64,000 nt of DNA from Saturnia japonica (GCA_033032175.1 CM065322.1:6882001-6946000), one strand, 5' to 3'; counted from the stretch's first letter, positions 31,640 to 43,860 are shown. Notes: a model not told the origin generated them from the letters alone. Translations and numbers: made by a program.

Positions 31640-31895
31640 TACCAATATTATGAAGAGGAAAGATTTGATTTTTTGTTTGTAATGGATAAACTCAAAAACT
31701 ACTGGACTGATTTTTAAAATTCTCTGACCAATATAAAAGGCTATATTATACTAATTTGAAAAATTAATTTATTCTCATAAAAAAGGTCGATAGTTTTACA
31801 CAAAGTACTTATAAAAATGGCCTACACGGGTGCGTTGGCGATGTTTGTCGTATAAAATGATCTCGAGTGAAACCGTGGGGCACAGCTAGTTGTAA
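31640..31895 (+). repeat. Dispersed repeat family D, internally deleted copy
   Basis: Starts ACCAATATTATGAAGAGGAA and ends GTGAAACCGTGGGGCACAG. The closest relative is 61565-61805, which has the same internal structure (AAGATTT, GTAATGGATAAA, TTTACACAAAGTA). Confidence 0.65.
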
Positions 31896-32284
31896 ATAAT
31901 TTCACAGATACCGTAATTCGTATGCCAACTATTTTTATGTTGTTTTGTCGGTCTGACATTAACGTTAAAGAATAAAAACAGATGTCACAAAAGGATTAAG
32001 CCAATTGATACTAGCAGGCCTTAGGCACCCGTTTAGTGCCGTGTGTTATATCGTTGTTCTCCATTGCGGTACATAATACGTACTTCAATGTTGCTTTCAC
32101 ATCCTTTTCTTGCCTACAGTTTACCAAATTGCTTAACATTCACGGTTTCTGCTCCGGTCTTTAGGGTCGTAGCGTGAAGTTATGTAACCTATAACCTTTG
32201 TAAATACATATGATATAAAATCCAGACAGATTTTTTCAAATCTAACTAGTAGTTCCAGAGATTAGCGCATTCAAACAAACAATA
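31896..32284. repeat. Spacer with a family E repeat copy at 32105-32215
   Basis: CTTGCCTACAG..TTGCTTAACATTCACGG..GTAGCGTGAAGTTATGTAAC at 32105-32215 is the inverse of 38385-38480 (family E). TAGTTCCAGAGATTAGCGC at 32250-32268 is a family D fragment. No gene. Confidence 0.5.
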
Positions 32285-33140
32285 AAACAAGATAATTTTT
32301 AACAAAAAAGAACACCAAATTCAATGATTTTGAATTCAAAGAGTTCCCTGCTGTATCTTCGAAATTGAAGGTCCAATGCCAATGAAAATAAAATGGGTCC
32401 ACCTTTGAGGTAACCCCATCCAACAAAAAAAATAAAGAATCATTCAAATTGGTTCATAAACAGAGAAGTTTTTGCTGAACGTCCATATTATGTTAGCTAT
32501 CTATATCTATATTAATAAATCTGTTGTTCTGTCTGTACTTTTAATATTTTTCCAAAATTTCCCGACAGGCATACTATATGAACGATAATGATTACAAATA
32601 TGCCATTAAAAAAATTGTTGTCTCTCTGTCCGGATTCGGCTGGACCGATTCTTATTTAATTTTGTAGACGGATAGTATAAGTCATTCCATGAATGATGGG
32701 CTATGAGAATTTCCAATAACAATTTTAGGAAACGTAAAAAAAAGATCTTCCAAAAATTTAGAATTCATTAATTCTTAACCGATTTTTATGAAATTTTGTA
32801 CACGGGAAGTATAGGTAATTAGTAATTACATAATTGATGGGCTGTAACAGTTGTCAGTATTACTTCTAGAAATCGTAAAAAAAGAAGTTCAAATCTATTC
32901 AAATAAATTTTCATCAATTCTCAACCGATTTTATTCAAATTTTGTAAATGGGATGCATACATCATACCTTAATTGAGAGGTTATAAGAATTGTCAACAAT
33001 ATGAGCAAAAATAAAATTACAGGATGTAAATAACTTACTACTGCCTAGTTACAAACGAGTGGTAGGTACATAGATACATAGGTATATAGATACATTCAAA
33101 TTGAGAACCTTCTACTTTTTTGAAGTCGATTTAAAAAAAC
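32285..33140 (+). repeat. Dispersed repeat family H with tandem internal modules
   Basis: The first part (32285-32480: TTTTTAACAAAAAAGA, AGAGTTCCCTG, CCAATGCCAATGAAAAT, GGTTCATAAACAGAGAAG) recurs at 59050-59250. Then three or four diverged modules of roughly 120-130 bp follow, each on the theme CGATTTTxATxAAATTTTGTA, an ACGGG(A)AGTATA word, an ATAATTGATGGGCTxTxA word and AATCGTAAAAAA. The end is TTTTTTGAAGTCGATTTAAA. Related modules are at 36280-36790. Confidence 0.6.
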
Positions 33141-34259
33141 AATCTCTTGAGCTTTATAATATTATTTTATATTATAGTACTTATAGATATATGATGCAGG
33201 TATTATTGGCGTAGCTAGCGAATTTTAACCAGTCAGCTGATCAGCCACTATAAGCCTGAGTATGAAAAGAATAAAAACTGTATTATGTACCTTCAATAAT
33301 GTCGATTTTCCTATAGCAGGCAATGAGTTTTACAGGGTGGGCAATGAGTTTTGAAGTGAAGTTTTGGCTCTAGGTGCCGTGAGGAGCCCGGCTGGCATGT
33401 AGCATTTGCTATATGACTATATATTATACATTTATCAAAAAGACGTAGACGTGGATCCGAAAGGGAGTCAAAGAGATCATGACCCCCCCCCCAACTAAAT
33501 ATAATTTTCCATTATAGTAGAAAATTCTATTTATTTTTTGGATATTGAACTCCTATGTATCTATATATTATCCATTCCAAATATAAACTCTAGATTCGCG
33601 CCTGTAGTAGAACCAAGTCCTAACTGTTATTGGTAGGTTTTAACTTAGATGGTATCGTTATATGTAGGTATTACGTCAGGCAAGTTGCTTAGTTGGATAA
33701 AGTGAATAAATGAATCGGTGAAGGCTAACCGATTTCTTACTAAGTATTACACGTTACTTACTGGAATCTGTGACAGCAATTATAATCAAATCTGAATAAA
33801 AATTTACTGATTGTCTTAAATATGTTGGAATACAATAAGTGCTCATGTCCTTTAGTAATTATATATTATATTTCTATATACACAAGGCTTTTAATTCCAA
33901 AACAAATATAGTTGGTACTATATTAACTAAAAGGATGATTTAAATACTTAACTAATATCTGAAGTAAGAACATATCGAAACCATGGAGCACAGCTATAAA
34001 GTAGACATTTAAAACCGAGATACAGAACTAACAATCATTCTCATCACAGTAAAGTCTGTTTTGTGCAGACTTTGAACCCGTCAGTCAACTCTGTCCTGAA
34101 TAGTAGCGCATACCAACTCGATCAAGACATTTCAAAGAGTGTCTTTTGTGTATACAATAGAATTATCTGTTTGGAATGTCATAATAACAGCTTCTTACTA
34201 AATGCATATAATAATAATTATTATTATTATGAGGACACAGTTTCACACACGGCCATTTA
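33141..34259. other. Intergenic DNA
   Basis: No gene. A C-run of ten at 33482-33492 is the only striking local feature. The frame at 34063-34260 ends in AT-rich repeats and has no known domain. Confidence 0.45.
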
Positions 34260-34465
34260 ATTCCAAACTAAGCAATGCTTGTAATATGGTAACTAAACAG
34301 CTGATATACATACATATATATATATATATATAGATATTTAACACCCAGACACACAACTGACAATTATGCTCATCACACAAATGTCAGTCATGTGCGGATA
34401 TCGAACCCGCGATCTCTCGGCTCAATAGTGGGATTTACTACCACTGCGCCACGAGGCCTGGCAGA
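34260..34465 (-). repeat. tRNA-derived SINE family 2, copy 1
   Basis: On the - strand: box A TGGCGCAGTGG (34441-34451), box B GGGTTCGATATCC (34396-34408), then TTTGTGTGATGAGCATAATTG, a (TA)n run (34312-34332) and TGTTTAGTTACCATATTAC. The order is the same at 49203-49372 (+). The head resembles a tRNA, but the stem pairing expected of a working tRNA was not seen. Confidence 0.85.
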
Positions 34466-34484
34466 ATAATATGGAGTACTTATA

Positions 34485-34720
34485 ATAAAAACCAATTTTA
34501 AAATTTTTTCTGTCTGTTTGTTCCGGGTAATCTCCGAAACGGTTGGACCGATTTTGACGGGACTTTCACTGGTAGATAACTGATCTTACTACTTTTACTA
34601 CAGGCTACTTTTATTTTAGAAAAATAACTAAATTTAAATTAAAAAAAAAACCGCATGTTTTATCTTTAAATTAACCGCCTGGCGACCTCCGTGGGTGCAA
34701 GCGGGGTTAAAATGCATAGT
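34485..34720 (+). repeat. Dispersed repeat family X, partial copy
   Basis: TGTTCCGGGTAATCTCCGAA, GGACCGATTTTGACGGGAC, TTTCACTGGTAGATAACTGA and CTACTTTTATTTTAGAAAAA match the other copies. It directly follows the SINE family 2 copy. Confidence 0.7.
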
Positions 34721-35134
34721 TTAAATTGTTTAAAGTACCTAACTTACGTATGTAATTTTCGAAAGGATGACTTATCGCGACTGTTGAGTGACCATGAACC
34801 CAAACGTGGGACAACTGGTTACTACCAGCTAAACTGAATAAAGATGGGAAAAAATGACGAAAGCTACTTTTGTATACACACAATCAACATAATGCTGGTG
34901 ATCTCATTCGTATTCATTTACATACAGATTTGAGGTTTGGCCTTAGACCATTTGACCGTGTCTCGCAGTTCACGCCTACGTAGGAATATAATGCTTTTGT
35001 GAACATATATTGTGTTAGTGTTTTGACTGCAACTGAATAACTGGGCCCGCCATTATCTTTTCACTAAAGTTGTTAACGAATACGTTCGCATACAGTTTGG
35101 AAAAATAGAATGCCTTTTTAACAGATAACGAAAC
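34721..35134. other. Intergenic DNA
   Basis: Nothing recognisable was seen. Confidence 0.45.
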
Positions 35135-35400
35135 TAAAGAGAGGTAGGGCACAGAAAAACTTTTCGGACATGTCTCTCTATTTCGGACAGTCTGACAGGT
35201 GGAATACCACCACTCTACAAAAGGTTGCAGTTATTCTAACCTTGTGTTGTGTTCCTGCGGTGTGTAGGGTTGCCAGAGCTTCTTTGGATAGGGGGTTCAA
35301 GTTTAGCAAAGCGCTAATAATACCTATAGTATTTTACAAGCCTCCATTGGCTACAACAAGTGACAACTACTTGCCATCAAGTGAGGGTTCTGATTTTTAA
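35135..35400 (+). repeat. SINE-like repeat family B, copy 2
   Basis: GAGGTAGGGCACAG, TCTCTCTATTTCGGACAG, CTTGTGTTGTGTTCCTGCGG and AGCAAAGCGCTAATAATACC match the family. The 76-codon open frame in it (35170-35400) is part of the repeat and is not shared by the other copies. Confidence 0.8.
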
Positions 35401-36194
35401 GTCACGTTAGTTGTACAATTAAAAAAATTTAGTTCTGTCTAGAATATCTTTTTATTTCAAATAAACGTTTATTATAAAGGAAACTGATTACGAATATGGC
35501 ATTTAATATTTTATTGTCTGTCAGTCTGTTTGTACATTATGTACAGATTTCATTCAAAAACTGCTTGACGGATTTTGATGAATTTTCGTAGACGGGTAGA
35601 CACCGCTTGTTTAATTTGAATATATTGTTCCTGTAAATTGCAACTGTACGTACCTACACATAGTTTTCTGTCTTTGGAATAACTTTAACAAAATAACAGT
35701 TTTCATTTTATACTTACCTACATAATTTTGAAAATTAGTTTAAAGTCAAATTGATGTAATAATAACTTTCAAATAAAACTCGTATTACCTACAGACAGCG
35801 TGTGAGGAAATGTTGCAGTTCTCATAGGTTAACCAATAAGATGTGAAAAACCAGTTTTTCTATACATCTGTTGTGTGTTTTATGTAAGTATGTACTATGA
35901 ACCGTGTACAATTAATCAATTTACAAATAGCAAGCGTACGGTGTTTGCTCTAATATGTACCTAGTATTGAATACGTGAAGCCATTAATTCAATCAATAAC
36001 TTTGTTTTCGTGAAAATCACGAATCACTTCTTATCTATGAAAAAGTTTTATTTGATTTTTAATTATTTTTTTAAATCTAGGGAAGATTAGGCCTAAATTA
36101 GAAAATAATATAATAATTACGCATTATTCTTATATTTCTGCTAGATATTTAATAAACTAGGAACTATCAGCTACTTTGTACGTGTTAATCTATA
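35401..36194. other. AT-rich intergenic DNA
   Basis: Some words at 35505-35600 (GTCTGTTTGTACATTATG, GGATTTTGATGAATTTTCGT) resemble the modules of family H. No gene. Confidence 0.4.
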
Positions 36195-36835
36195 CTAGTA
36201 GTTATAAAGAGAAAAAAAAATCTGTACAATTGTTTCCAAATTTCCTGATAGACATCCTATATAAATATTATCACGATTTTACCCTTTTCTTGTCTGTCTT
36301 TCTGTTTGTATGTCCGAATTTGACTCAAAAGCGGCGGCTTGCCGAATTCTTATGAAATTTTGCTAATGGAAAATTTATTTCACATTAGTCAGTTGAAGAA
36401 AGGCTAGGTATAAGAATTTTCGACACTTAATATTACTTTCAGAAATCGTAAAAAATAACATACAACAAAAATTAAACATTTGTTGTACTCGAGAAGTATG
36501 TCATTCTATAATAATACTAGGTTATAAGAATTGACATAAATACTTTTAAACATCGTAAAAAAGAGTTCGAAACCAATTTTAATGAAATTTCTACACGGTA
36601 AGTACCTAATTGTCATTGCATAATTGATAACCATTATGAATTCCTCAACAACACATTTAGAAATTGTAGGAAATAATAAGAATAATCAAACGATATTGAT
36701 GAAAATTTTACACGGTATATGCATGTCATAGGCTATATGATTTGTCAATAATATGAAGGAAAATCAAATTACGAGATTTAAATAACTACTGCGTATTAAC
36801 AAATACGTGAGGAGCCACGGGGAACCGCTAGTTAT
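36195..36835 (+). repeat. Dispersed repeat with internal modules, related to family H
   Basis: Begins near ATCTATACTAGTAGTTATAAAG and ends GAGGAGCCACGGGGAACCGC. Between are repeated blocks with GAAATCGTAAAAAATA, ATTTCTACACGGTAAGTAC, TTTACACGGTATATGC and GAATTTTCGACAC-type words, spaced about 110-130 bp apart. No coding capacity. Confidence 0.55.
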
Positions 36836-36944
36836 AACATAAATCTTAATAACAATATAGTATAGTCTAGGTCACTTAGAGAGAACTTAGCTTTTTATCA
36901 GTAAAAATGTTTCAAAATCAGATCAGTAGTTCCAGATATTTCCT

Positions 36945-37600
36945 CTTACAAACAAACAAACTTTAACTCTTTCTAATAATACTAACTCTAGGGGAAATTA
37001 AACCCCACGGTTTTCCCCCTTTTTAATTTTATCCTACAAACACCGCACCGCCAACGCACCCGAGTATCTCGCTAGTAAAAATTATTCTAATTTTTCATTA
37101 TATTCTAAAATGTGTCTGTAAATAACATACTATAAAGAGTATTACTTAATTTCATAAAATTATTTCTATGATGAAATAACTTTTGTTCCTAAGCATTGAT
37201 ATGCCTTATCTAAAAATAATGCTCATAAATCAATTTTTAACCTTTAGCAAAAAAAAAATCGCTAAATACCCTATTGTGGGTTATTTATAAGATATAGGCA
37301 TATGCTATTGCGGTTTTTTTTAGTTTACTAAGGACCGATATTATTGTACTTAGAATATTTTGTTTACGTATCATTAACCAATATGCAAGCACACGCGGCT
37401 AAAGCAGTTCGAGAGGGCTTCCACTTCCGCTTACTTAACAAAAATCGATAGTTAAGGCTAGCTGAGAGTTGTAGCATAATGCTAGATAGCCTATATTATT
37501 CCTCTTTAATTTCCCTATCATATACAAAAAGAATTTTTTTTTAATGCGATTGGTAGTTACAGAGATTGGCGTTTTTAAAAAAACAAACAAGCAAAAATCT
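36945..37600 (-). repeat. Dispersed repeat family D, copy 3
   Basis: Inverse of 20655-21297: AAACCCCACGGTTTTCC, CCGCCAACGCACCCGAG, GCTGAGAGTTGTAGC, ATGCGATTGGTAGTTACAG. It is similar in length to copy 2. Confidence 0.72.
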
Positions 37601-37917
37601 CTTCCTCTTTAAAAAATAAGTTAGATCGATTAGCATAGGTAGATAGTATGTATAGATGTAGGTACTCTGTTTTTCGTATGTCCAGTCCGAATTAATCTCA
37701 AGTTGGTAGGGATCTGTACCCGACTGGATTGGACATGGCGATAAACTAGTAATAGTGCCTTTTTTTGGTGTTTTTGGATTCAGACAGTATAAGTAGGTAT
37801 ATCCAGCTGTCATCGATGCATTGCCGATCTCTGGGTGGTCGTTGATCTTTTTGGATTGGACTGTGTTCATCATTAGGCACAAAGTCGTCGCTTTGACATT
37901 CTTGAGGTTGTTGCCAC

Positions 37918-37985
37918 GCTTTCGCGGCTGATTGACGAGTGCCTTAAGCGCTCGCCCCCAAGACCAGTGAAGCTGTAAAAGCCGT
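37918..37985 (+). mobile_element. LINE tail fragment without the normal A-tail
   Basis: TTTCGCGGCTGATTGACG, CGCTCGCCCCCAAGACC and GTGAAGCTGTAAAAGCCG are the jockey-like LINE 3' end, but it stops before the last 60 bases. It runs into AAAAATAATAAAAAAA, so it may be a rearranged or prematurely primed insertion. No target duplication was found. Confidence 0.75.
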
Positions 37986-38514
37986 CCGAAAAATAATAAA
38001 AAAACCGGCGCTATACTGTACTAACTTGTTCTTTTTTTTGGGATAGCATTGCGTGTTCGTAAGTATGACTAACGCTCAGTTAACGTACTTTATAGGCGGA
38101 ACTGCAGAATGTAGGTGCAGCAAACATTGTACTCAAATTCCCTTGCGGTTTTACGGACATTTTACAATTATGAAATTACGATGTCTAAGAACCGGGACAT
38201 ACAATTACTATAACTGTAGATAAATGAGGTGTTATTATTACACTACATAATTTTGTTATCGTTATAATAATAATAATAATATTATAAAGAAAGAGTACGA
38301 ATTTTATAAATATTTGGAGGTTATTCTCTGGAACCACTGCACTTTAATGTTTTTATTTTATATTTTATAGCCTATTTATTGATGAAGGTTATAGGTTATA
38401 TAACTTTACGCTACTACTCTAAGGGACGAAGCAATAACCATGAACATCAAGCAATCTGGACAGCTGTAGGCAAGTGGGTATGGAAAGTGAGAAATAGAGA
38501 GTAGAGAGAGAGGG
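37986..38514. repeat. Spacer with family E repeat copy at 38385-38480
   Basis: AAGGTTATAGGTTATATAAC, TTACGCTACTACTC and GGACGAAGCAATAACCATGA match 32105-32215 in inverse orientation. A short ATA(ATA)n run is at 38266-38282. No gene. Confidence 0.5.
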
Positions 38515-38880
38515 ACGTCAAAAGAGGTTGAAGACAGGTACAGAGTTTTTTTTTTGAGATTTCTCTCTACTTAGGGCAGTCCGACTGGTGGAATATCGCC
38601 ACCCTACAGAAGAACGCTGCCAAATGACCTTTTGTTATGTTCCTGCGGTGAAAATGGGTTTCAGAGTTCCCTGGGGTATCTACGGAGTTCAATTGTGGTT
38701 GATACCTATGATATTACAAACATCCATAGGCTGTGGTAGCCGCTTACAGTCAGCTGCGGCTTATGTTTGTTTTGGACAAGAAAAAAAGAGAACTACCTAT
38801 AGGTTACACGGGTGCGTTGGCGGTGTGGTAGAAATTTTAGCGAATAAATTTATCATGGACACAGCTAATTTGGTTTCGAG
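38515..38880 (+). repeat. Family B copy 3 joined to a family D end
   Basis: 38515-38785 is family B (CTCTCTACTTAGGGCAGTCCG, CTTTTGTTATGTTCCTGCGG). 38808-38872 is the family D end (TTACACGGGTGCGTTGGCGG, ATGGACACAGCTAATTTGG). The 111-codon frame spanning both (38588-38923) is therefore repeat sequence, not a gene. Confidence 0.72.
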
Positions 38881-40044
38881 AAAAAAATCTGTATCAACAA
38901 AATTATTCTTTCATAAGTGGTAATTGAATTTTACCAGATCTGTTTAAAATTCAATTTGTTCAAATTAACTATTTGTCCTTAAACATTGCGGTAGTGAATT
39001 TATCATTACAAAGAACGTATCAGCAAATTATCACGATAACGAGTTCTTATACTGATAATATTATACTTAATTGATATAAGTGGTTAAAGATAACACAGTG
39101 TTTGTAGTTATGCAATTGTAGGATTGTTTCGATAAATTTTCCTATAAATAATCTAGCCTCAATATATAGGTAGGTATGCAGTTGGTTATTAATCCACTAT
39201 TATATTCAACTTTTGAACTGAATCTATCGGATATAGGAAATAAAAAAAGATCCGAAACCGTAACTCTTATCTCATTTAAATGTTAAAAATAATTTCGGAT
39301 AAGAGCCGAGTCGAATATGAAACGTCGAATACCAAAAATTGCTTGAAAATTAACTAATGGGTTATTATCTGAAATAGAGTTAATATTGTTCACATACAAA
39401 AGTTCAAATACCTAATAATGATTTTCCTTCTAAATACACACAATTCTTAGTATTTAATTAAATGCTTCGTAAATGGCACCACTTGATTGCTAAATATAAC
39501 AAATGTATATAATTAGTTAAATGTGCTGTGAAATGATAATCTAACAGATAAATAAATGCAATAGGTTTACACCTATTAAAATAATTAAAAACTTTTGGGT
39601 AGGTAGGTACTGTTATCAATAACCGAAATTATGCGAAACTATCGGATAATACCATATTCATAAATCATATCCAGCAAAGATAAGTATCCAGATCCGAAAT
39701 CTCATATCCATAACATCCCTACTTAAATTAATACATATGTTTATTTCGTTTAAAAAAAAAAAAACGTTATTTTGATGAATTTCGTGAAAATCCTTTGAAC
39801 TCTAAATCCTTTCTACGTGTCTACAACAATGCCTGTGAAACGTATATAGTATCCGTTGGTTTAATATTTACTTTTAACTTATATTTGTGTAAAAAAAATG
39901 TCATTGAAATAAGTTCTGAAACATACTTAGCTGAAACGTGACCTTTGATTTTAACTAACAACTGCTTAATGACGCATTGTAATGAGCAATAATTAATGTC
40001 AAGATTTTGTAAATGAATGTTTCTTTATTTCTGGTTTATTATAT
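38881..40044. other. AT-rich intergenic DNA
   Basis: No gene or clear repeat copy was seen. Confidence 0.5.
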
Positions 40045-40275
40045 TACTAGCTGTGCCCGCGGCTTCGCTCGCGTGGACGACAGAAGAACGGGTTAAATGG
40101 AAATTCCTAGTTTCTTAAAACTTTAATGAATTTTTATTTAATGAAGATAAATCGTAATATTTTTTTTTTGAAAAGGACCAAGTACAAAGTAGTGAAACAA
40201 AAAAAAAAGATGAAGTAGTTTTTACGTGATGTGAGCACAACAGCAAATCTCAATCATTTTATTTATATAGATATA
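40045..40275 (-). repeat. Repeat with family X-type end
   Basis: ACTAGCTGTGCCCGCGGCTT and CGCTCGCGTGGACGACAG at the left are the inverted end word. The rest (A-rich, GTAGTTTTTACGTGATGTG) is a short non-autonomous fragment. Confidence 0.6.
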
Positions 40276-41395
40276 CTGAGAATATTATTTTATATGAAGG
40301 CTAAAGTTTTTTTACAATACGCAATATACACCAACCTCATGGATAAAGGTATTAAAGATTAAGAATGATGTATATTATTCCACCATAAGTATAAATGCAG
40401 TCTAACCGCTTGGTAATTTTCAATTGCCGATTTCGATAACTGGACACATTAGCTACTTTAGAAACTTTTCCATTGACGCCTTTCTGTTGAGGGATAGGTA
40501 CTGTTATATAACGATGTTACCTGCGTATGAAAATATCGCAGTTTAAAAACCTGTATTAGGTCGTCTAAAATATCGGATATTAAAAAATAAAGAAAATTAA
40601 CGCTTCCACGTTTATATCTATTCTAAAAATTTTAATTAGCTCGTGTTTGCCTTCAAGAAATAAAATTTAGTTTAACAAAAACCTCAATTATCCAATAGAT
40701 ATTTAAAATGACATGTCAAACTTACAGTACATATTAATTTTGCGAATTAGTTCTTGGTTATTGTGCTAGATGTCACTAATATATATATTTGATTACTCCT
40801 ATCTTTCTGGAACTTTTTGTTTTCACTAAAAAATATGGTCATATAAAAAAAGTTTGATTTCTGCACAAAAACATCGAACGTTTTTCTCTTATTCTTACAG
40901 TTTTTAGTTGTTCCATCTACGATTATCATACAAACCTATGACCATAACTAATGTACCATTACACTAACTAATACGACCACGGAATAAAGAGTACGTAATA
41001 CGGCCTATGACTATGACGTAAACTTCCTGCGGTTATGAAGCTTTTTATACTACGTGACGAGTCACAGAACGTATATTTTTAATTTATTACGACAGATATT
41101 TATTAACTGTACTTACCAAACTGCAAACATAATTTAAAAAAGGATTTCGAAAAGTATAAATTTCCATTTGTTTAAACTTCGCACGGTCGCCAAGTGATGT
41201 AAATAGTAAAATAAACTTAGGCATTGAAAAAAAAAACAGTTCGTACACATTACAATTTTATTATTTGACAGTAGTGAAAAAATTAAAATAACATATTACA
41301 CATATTATATTCGGACATTATTTTTATATACATAGACACTTAAATTAAAAAAATAAAAAATATTGGCAATTTGTGTTCTTACTTTAGGAAAGCGG
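40276..41395. other. AT-rich intergenic DNA
   Basis: Nothing recognisable. Short - strand frame 40747-40929 has no known domain. Confidence 0.45.
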
Positions 41396-41847
41396 CTAAA
41401 AACTAAATGTGTCCAGGGATGTGGCTTTGCTCTAGATTTGAATAGAGCACACACGCAGTTTATGCGCGCGATTAATAATGAACATCTACATGACTTCTTT
41501 AGACTCGCAAGTAGGGTTCACAACCTGAAGCGCGGCAATTATCTTACTAGCAACGTAGAATTATTGATTAGAACTATCGTACTTTATCAACTGCCGCTCC
41601 GGAGTACTTTTTTAGCTCGTGGATGTACAAAATAAATGATTCTGACTCTTATTCCATATTCCACGCCGTAGAACCTTTTTTTATGAATTCTTAGAATTTC
41701 CGTACAATATAATCATCGTCGTACATCGTACGAAGACATGAAATTGTCGTACTTGTACGATAATTATTCTCGTAGAGGTGTGAACCCTACTCGCAATATG
41801 GCGCTTGGCGTGCCGCTACCCCCGGTGTTATTACCCCCATATGTCAT
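41396..41847 (+). pseudogene. Unrecognised open frame interrupted by a hAT MITE
   Basis: After an acceptor-like TTCTTACTTTAG (ending 41386) a frame encodes RLKTKCVQGCGFALDLNR and AHTQFMRAINNEHLHDFF. It is cut by the MITE at 41512-41789. Past the MITE the same frame goes on for about 18 codons to a stop in TCATTTTAG (41839-41847). I do not recognise the protein. It may be an exon, a transposon gene piece or chance. Confidence 0.25.
41512..41789. mobile_element. hAT MITE, TAGGGTTCACA ends, 8-bp target duplication
   Basis: 278 bp. Left TAGGGTTCACAACCT, right AGGTGTGAACCCTA. The flanks CTCGCAAG (41504-41511) and CTCGCAAT (41790-41797) match at 7 of 8. No coding sequence of its own. Inside, GTACATCGTACGAAG..GTCGTACTTGTACGA near 41727-41760 can fold into a hairpin. 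Confidence 0.88.
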
Positions 41848-42899
41848 TTTAGAGGGCTTTTTATTGTATTAATGTTAATAGTATTAATTGTTTAATTTAA
41901 TTAGAACACGTATGTAATATGCATGTCATTTAATTTAGTTCAATTTAGTCTTCTTCGTTTCGACTCGAGATTTCCATCCATATTATATTGAATGGGAACG
42001 CAGTAAAAAAATGTCTCAATTTCTCAGTCTCTTATGAAGAATATATTTATGCTGATTGAAAATTTCGTTTTCTAGTTTACGTCGCGCACCCATCGATTCG
42101 TGTATTTGAGTTATTTACCGAATAATTTTATACTTATCTCCAATCTGGAGATACATATATGAATGGATCAATTTGTTTTACAAAAATGATTTTTCTTTAT
42201 TTCTTCACGAGCTTATCAGAATCCATCACGTACGTCGAGATAAGTCATTTAATTTCTAAACCTCTTTCATTTAAATCCCATTATTTAATCTACCACAAGT
42301 AATACAGTTTCGTTATAATTGCTTCAGATATATCAAAACGTATCTAAAATCCGATTTCAGTTTACAAATCGTATCGTATTGATTATCCGAACTAGACAAA
42401 CTGATTTCGCAAAACCACGGTAAAAACGAAATTGACCTAACAATAGCCGATGAATATCCAAAATCCAAACCGCACCGAGCAATCGTTTGAGTTAGCGATA
42501 TGTTAAATACACTCATAGAAACCAATTAGATTAGCTTCCTTTCTTTCTCACTAAGCCAGCGTTCGATGGAGTAAAAGAGACGGAGCGGTTGTCACTACTC
42601 TCGATACATTTGGATTTTGGCGGTTTCTTGCATGAAAAGTATCGCACTTTAAAACAAAACTACATATTGATGTAATAAGATTTAATTTAGATTGTAACTT
42701 TTATAAGTTGATTTCATTATTGCAAGTATATATTTGTCTTCCTTTGAATAGTTTTGGTTGATGCAATTCATGTAGGAAAACCAAAATACAAAGCTTTGTG
42801 CAAAACTTTTCTGCTAGTTCTAAGCCTACATAAAACATGAAAGAAAATCGCCGTAATCATAATGAACTAAACTATCAGTTATACTTTTTAGAATAATAT
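41798..42899. other. Intergenic DNA
   Basis: No gene. Repeated words on the theme ATCCGATTTCAG/GAAATTGACC near 42345-42440 and CGATTTCAAAATCTGATAT near 43325 suggest that 42310-43375 is another old element, with CGCCCATCTCTAA at its right side and a family C copy inserted in it, but the left end was not found. Confidence 0.35.
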
Positions 42900-43225
42900 G
42901 AATATCTTATCTAACAAAATCGTATTTCTTCATTTTGTTTTTGTTTTGGCACCGCAAAAGTATTTGCCAGCGTCAATGTTTTCAAGTCTTCGTATTAGTA
43001 GTATTTTATTCAAAGTGGCGTCTAACAATATGGTGGCTCTCTTGCTAGACCGACCTAGGGAGTTTTTGTGGGATCCCAGAATGCATGCTTTCAGTTTATA
43101 CTTGTAATCCACTTCACATATGCACAAAAAAAAAACAAACTATTTCACGCAGAACGCCACCTATATTAAATTAAAAATAAAAACCACAACATGTCAGTTC
43201 AAGATCCCGCCAAAAACTCCATCGT
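42900..43225 (-). repeat. Dispersed repeat family C, copy 3
   Basis: Inverse copy: GGGATCCCAGAATGCATGC, CACCGCAAAAGTATTTGCC and CCACAACATGTCAG. It has no CXC element at the corresponding point (CAAAGTGGCG beside GTAGTATTTTATT), so with copy 2 it serves as an empty-site reference for copy 1. Confidence 0.8.
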
Positions 43226-43778
43226 ATTTCTTAAAGCGTTCGTTTACTTCGTTTGCGTTTGTCGTTCGATAATATAACCGAAACTGCGGGCCAGATCCGA
43301 TCTTGAATTCGATTTGAGCAAAACCGATTTCAAAATCTGATATAAATCAGTTGGGGCGAATATCCAAAAACGCCCATCTCTAATTCTTGTTAATAATGGA
43401 TTAACATTTATATATAAGGTTCAAAGATTTTTTTTTTGTTCAATCCTAGTTCCAAACATATCTATGAAATTTTTTCAAATATTGGGGAGGTTATTTTACC
43501 CAGAAATATTTGCTGTATTTTATATTGTAATAATGCATTAAGTAGGTTTTGTAAAAATAAATCGAGTTTTAGGTAAATTTTGGAGTTTATCCAATGGGCG
43601 CAAAGTACTTCCAAAGTATATATATTCGCAGCTAAACCTACATATCTCATTATTAAAATATTAAGTTAGTAATCATAAATTTATCGGAAAAACAACCCCA
43701 CTTTTCGAGAAACTTCCATTCGGATATTTTAGAATAGGCATAAACAAATAAATTGATTGGCTAATTTAAGTGTATGCT
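43226..43778. other. 3' flank of Rlip
   Basis: AT-rich. No gene other than the Rlip end was seen. Confidence 0.45.
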
Positions 43779-43784
43779 TTTATT
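43779..43784 (-). terminator. Poly(A) signal of Rlip
   Basis: AATAAA on the - strand, 76 nt past the TAA stop. Confidence 0.7.
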
Positions 43785-43860
43785 TTTTCCATGTACTTAT
43801 ATACTATCAGAATTTATGACGAAATCCAAGAGAAAGCGTACTTTCATCTCGTTAATCCAT

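Noticed and set aside
32600..33010. CRISPR-like spacing of repeated words
   Set aside because: The modules are diverged along their whole length, with no exact repeat and unique spacer pattern, in a eukaryotic context.
38588..38923. 111-codon + strand frame
   Set aside because: It spans a family B repeat and a family D end, with no conservation of the frame in other copies.
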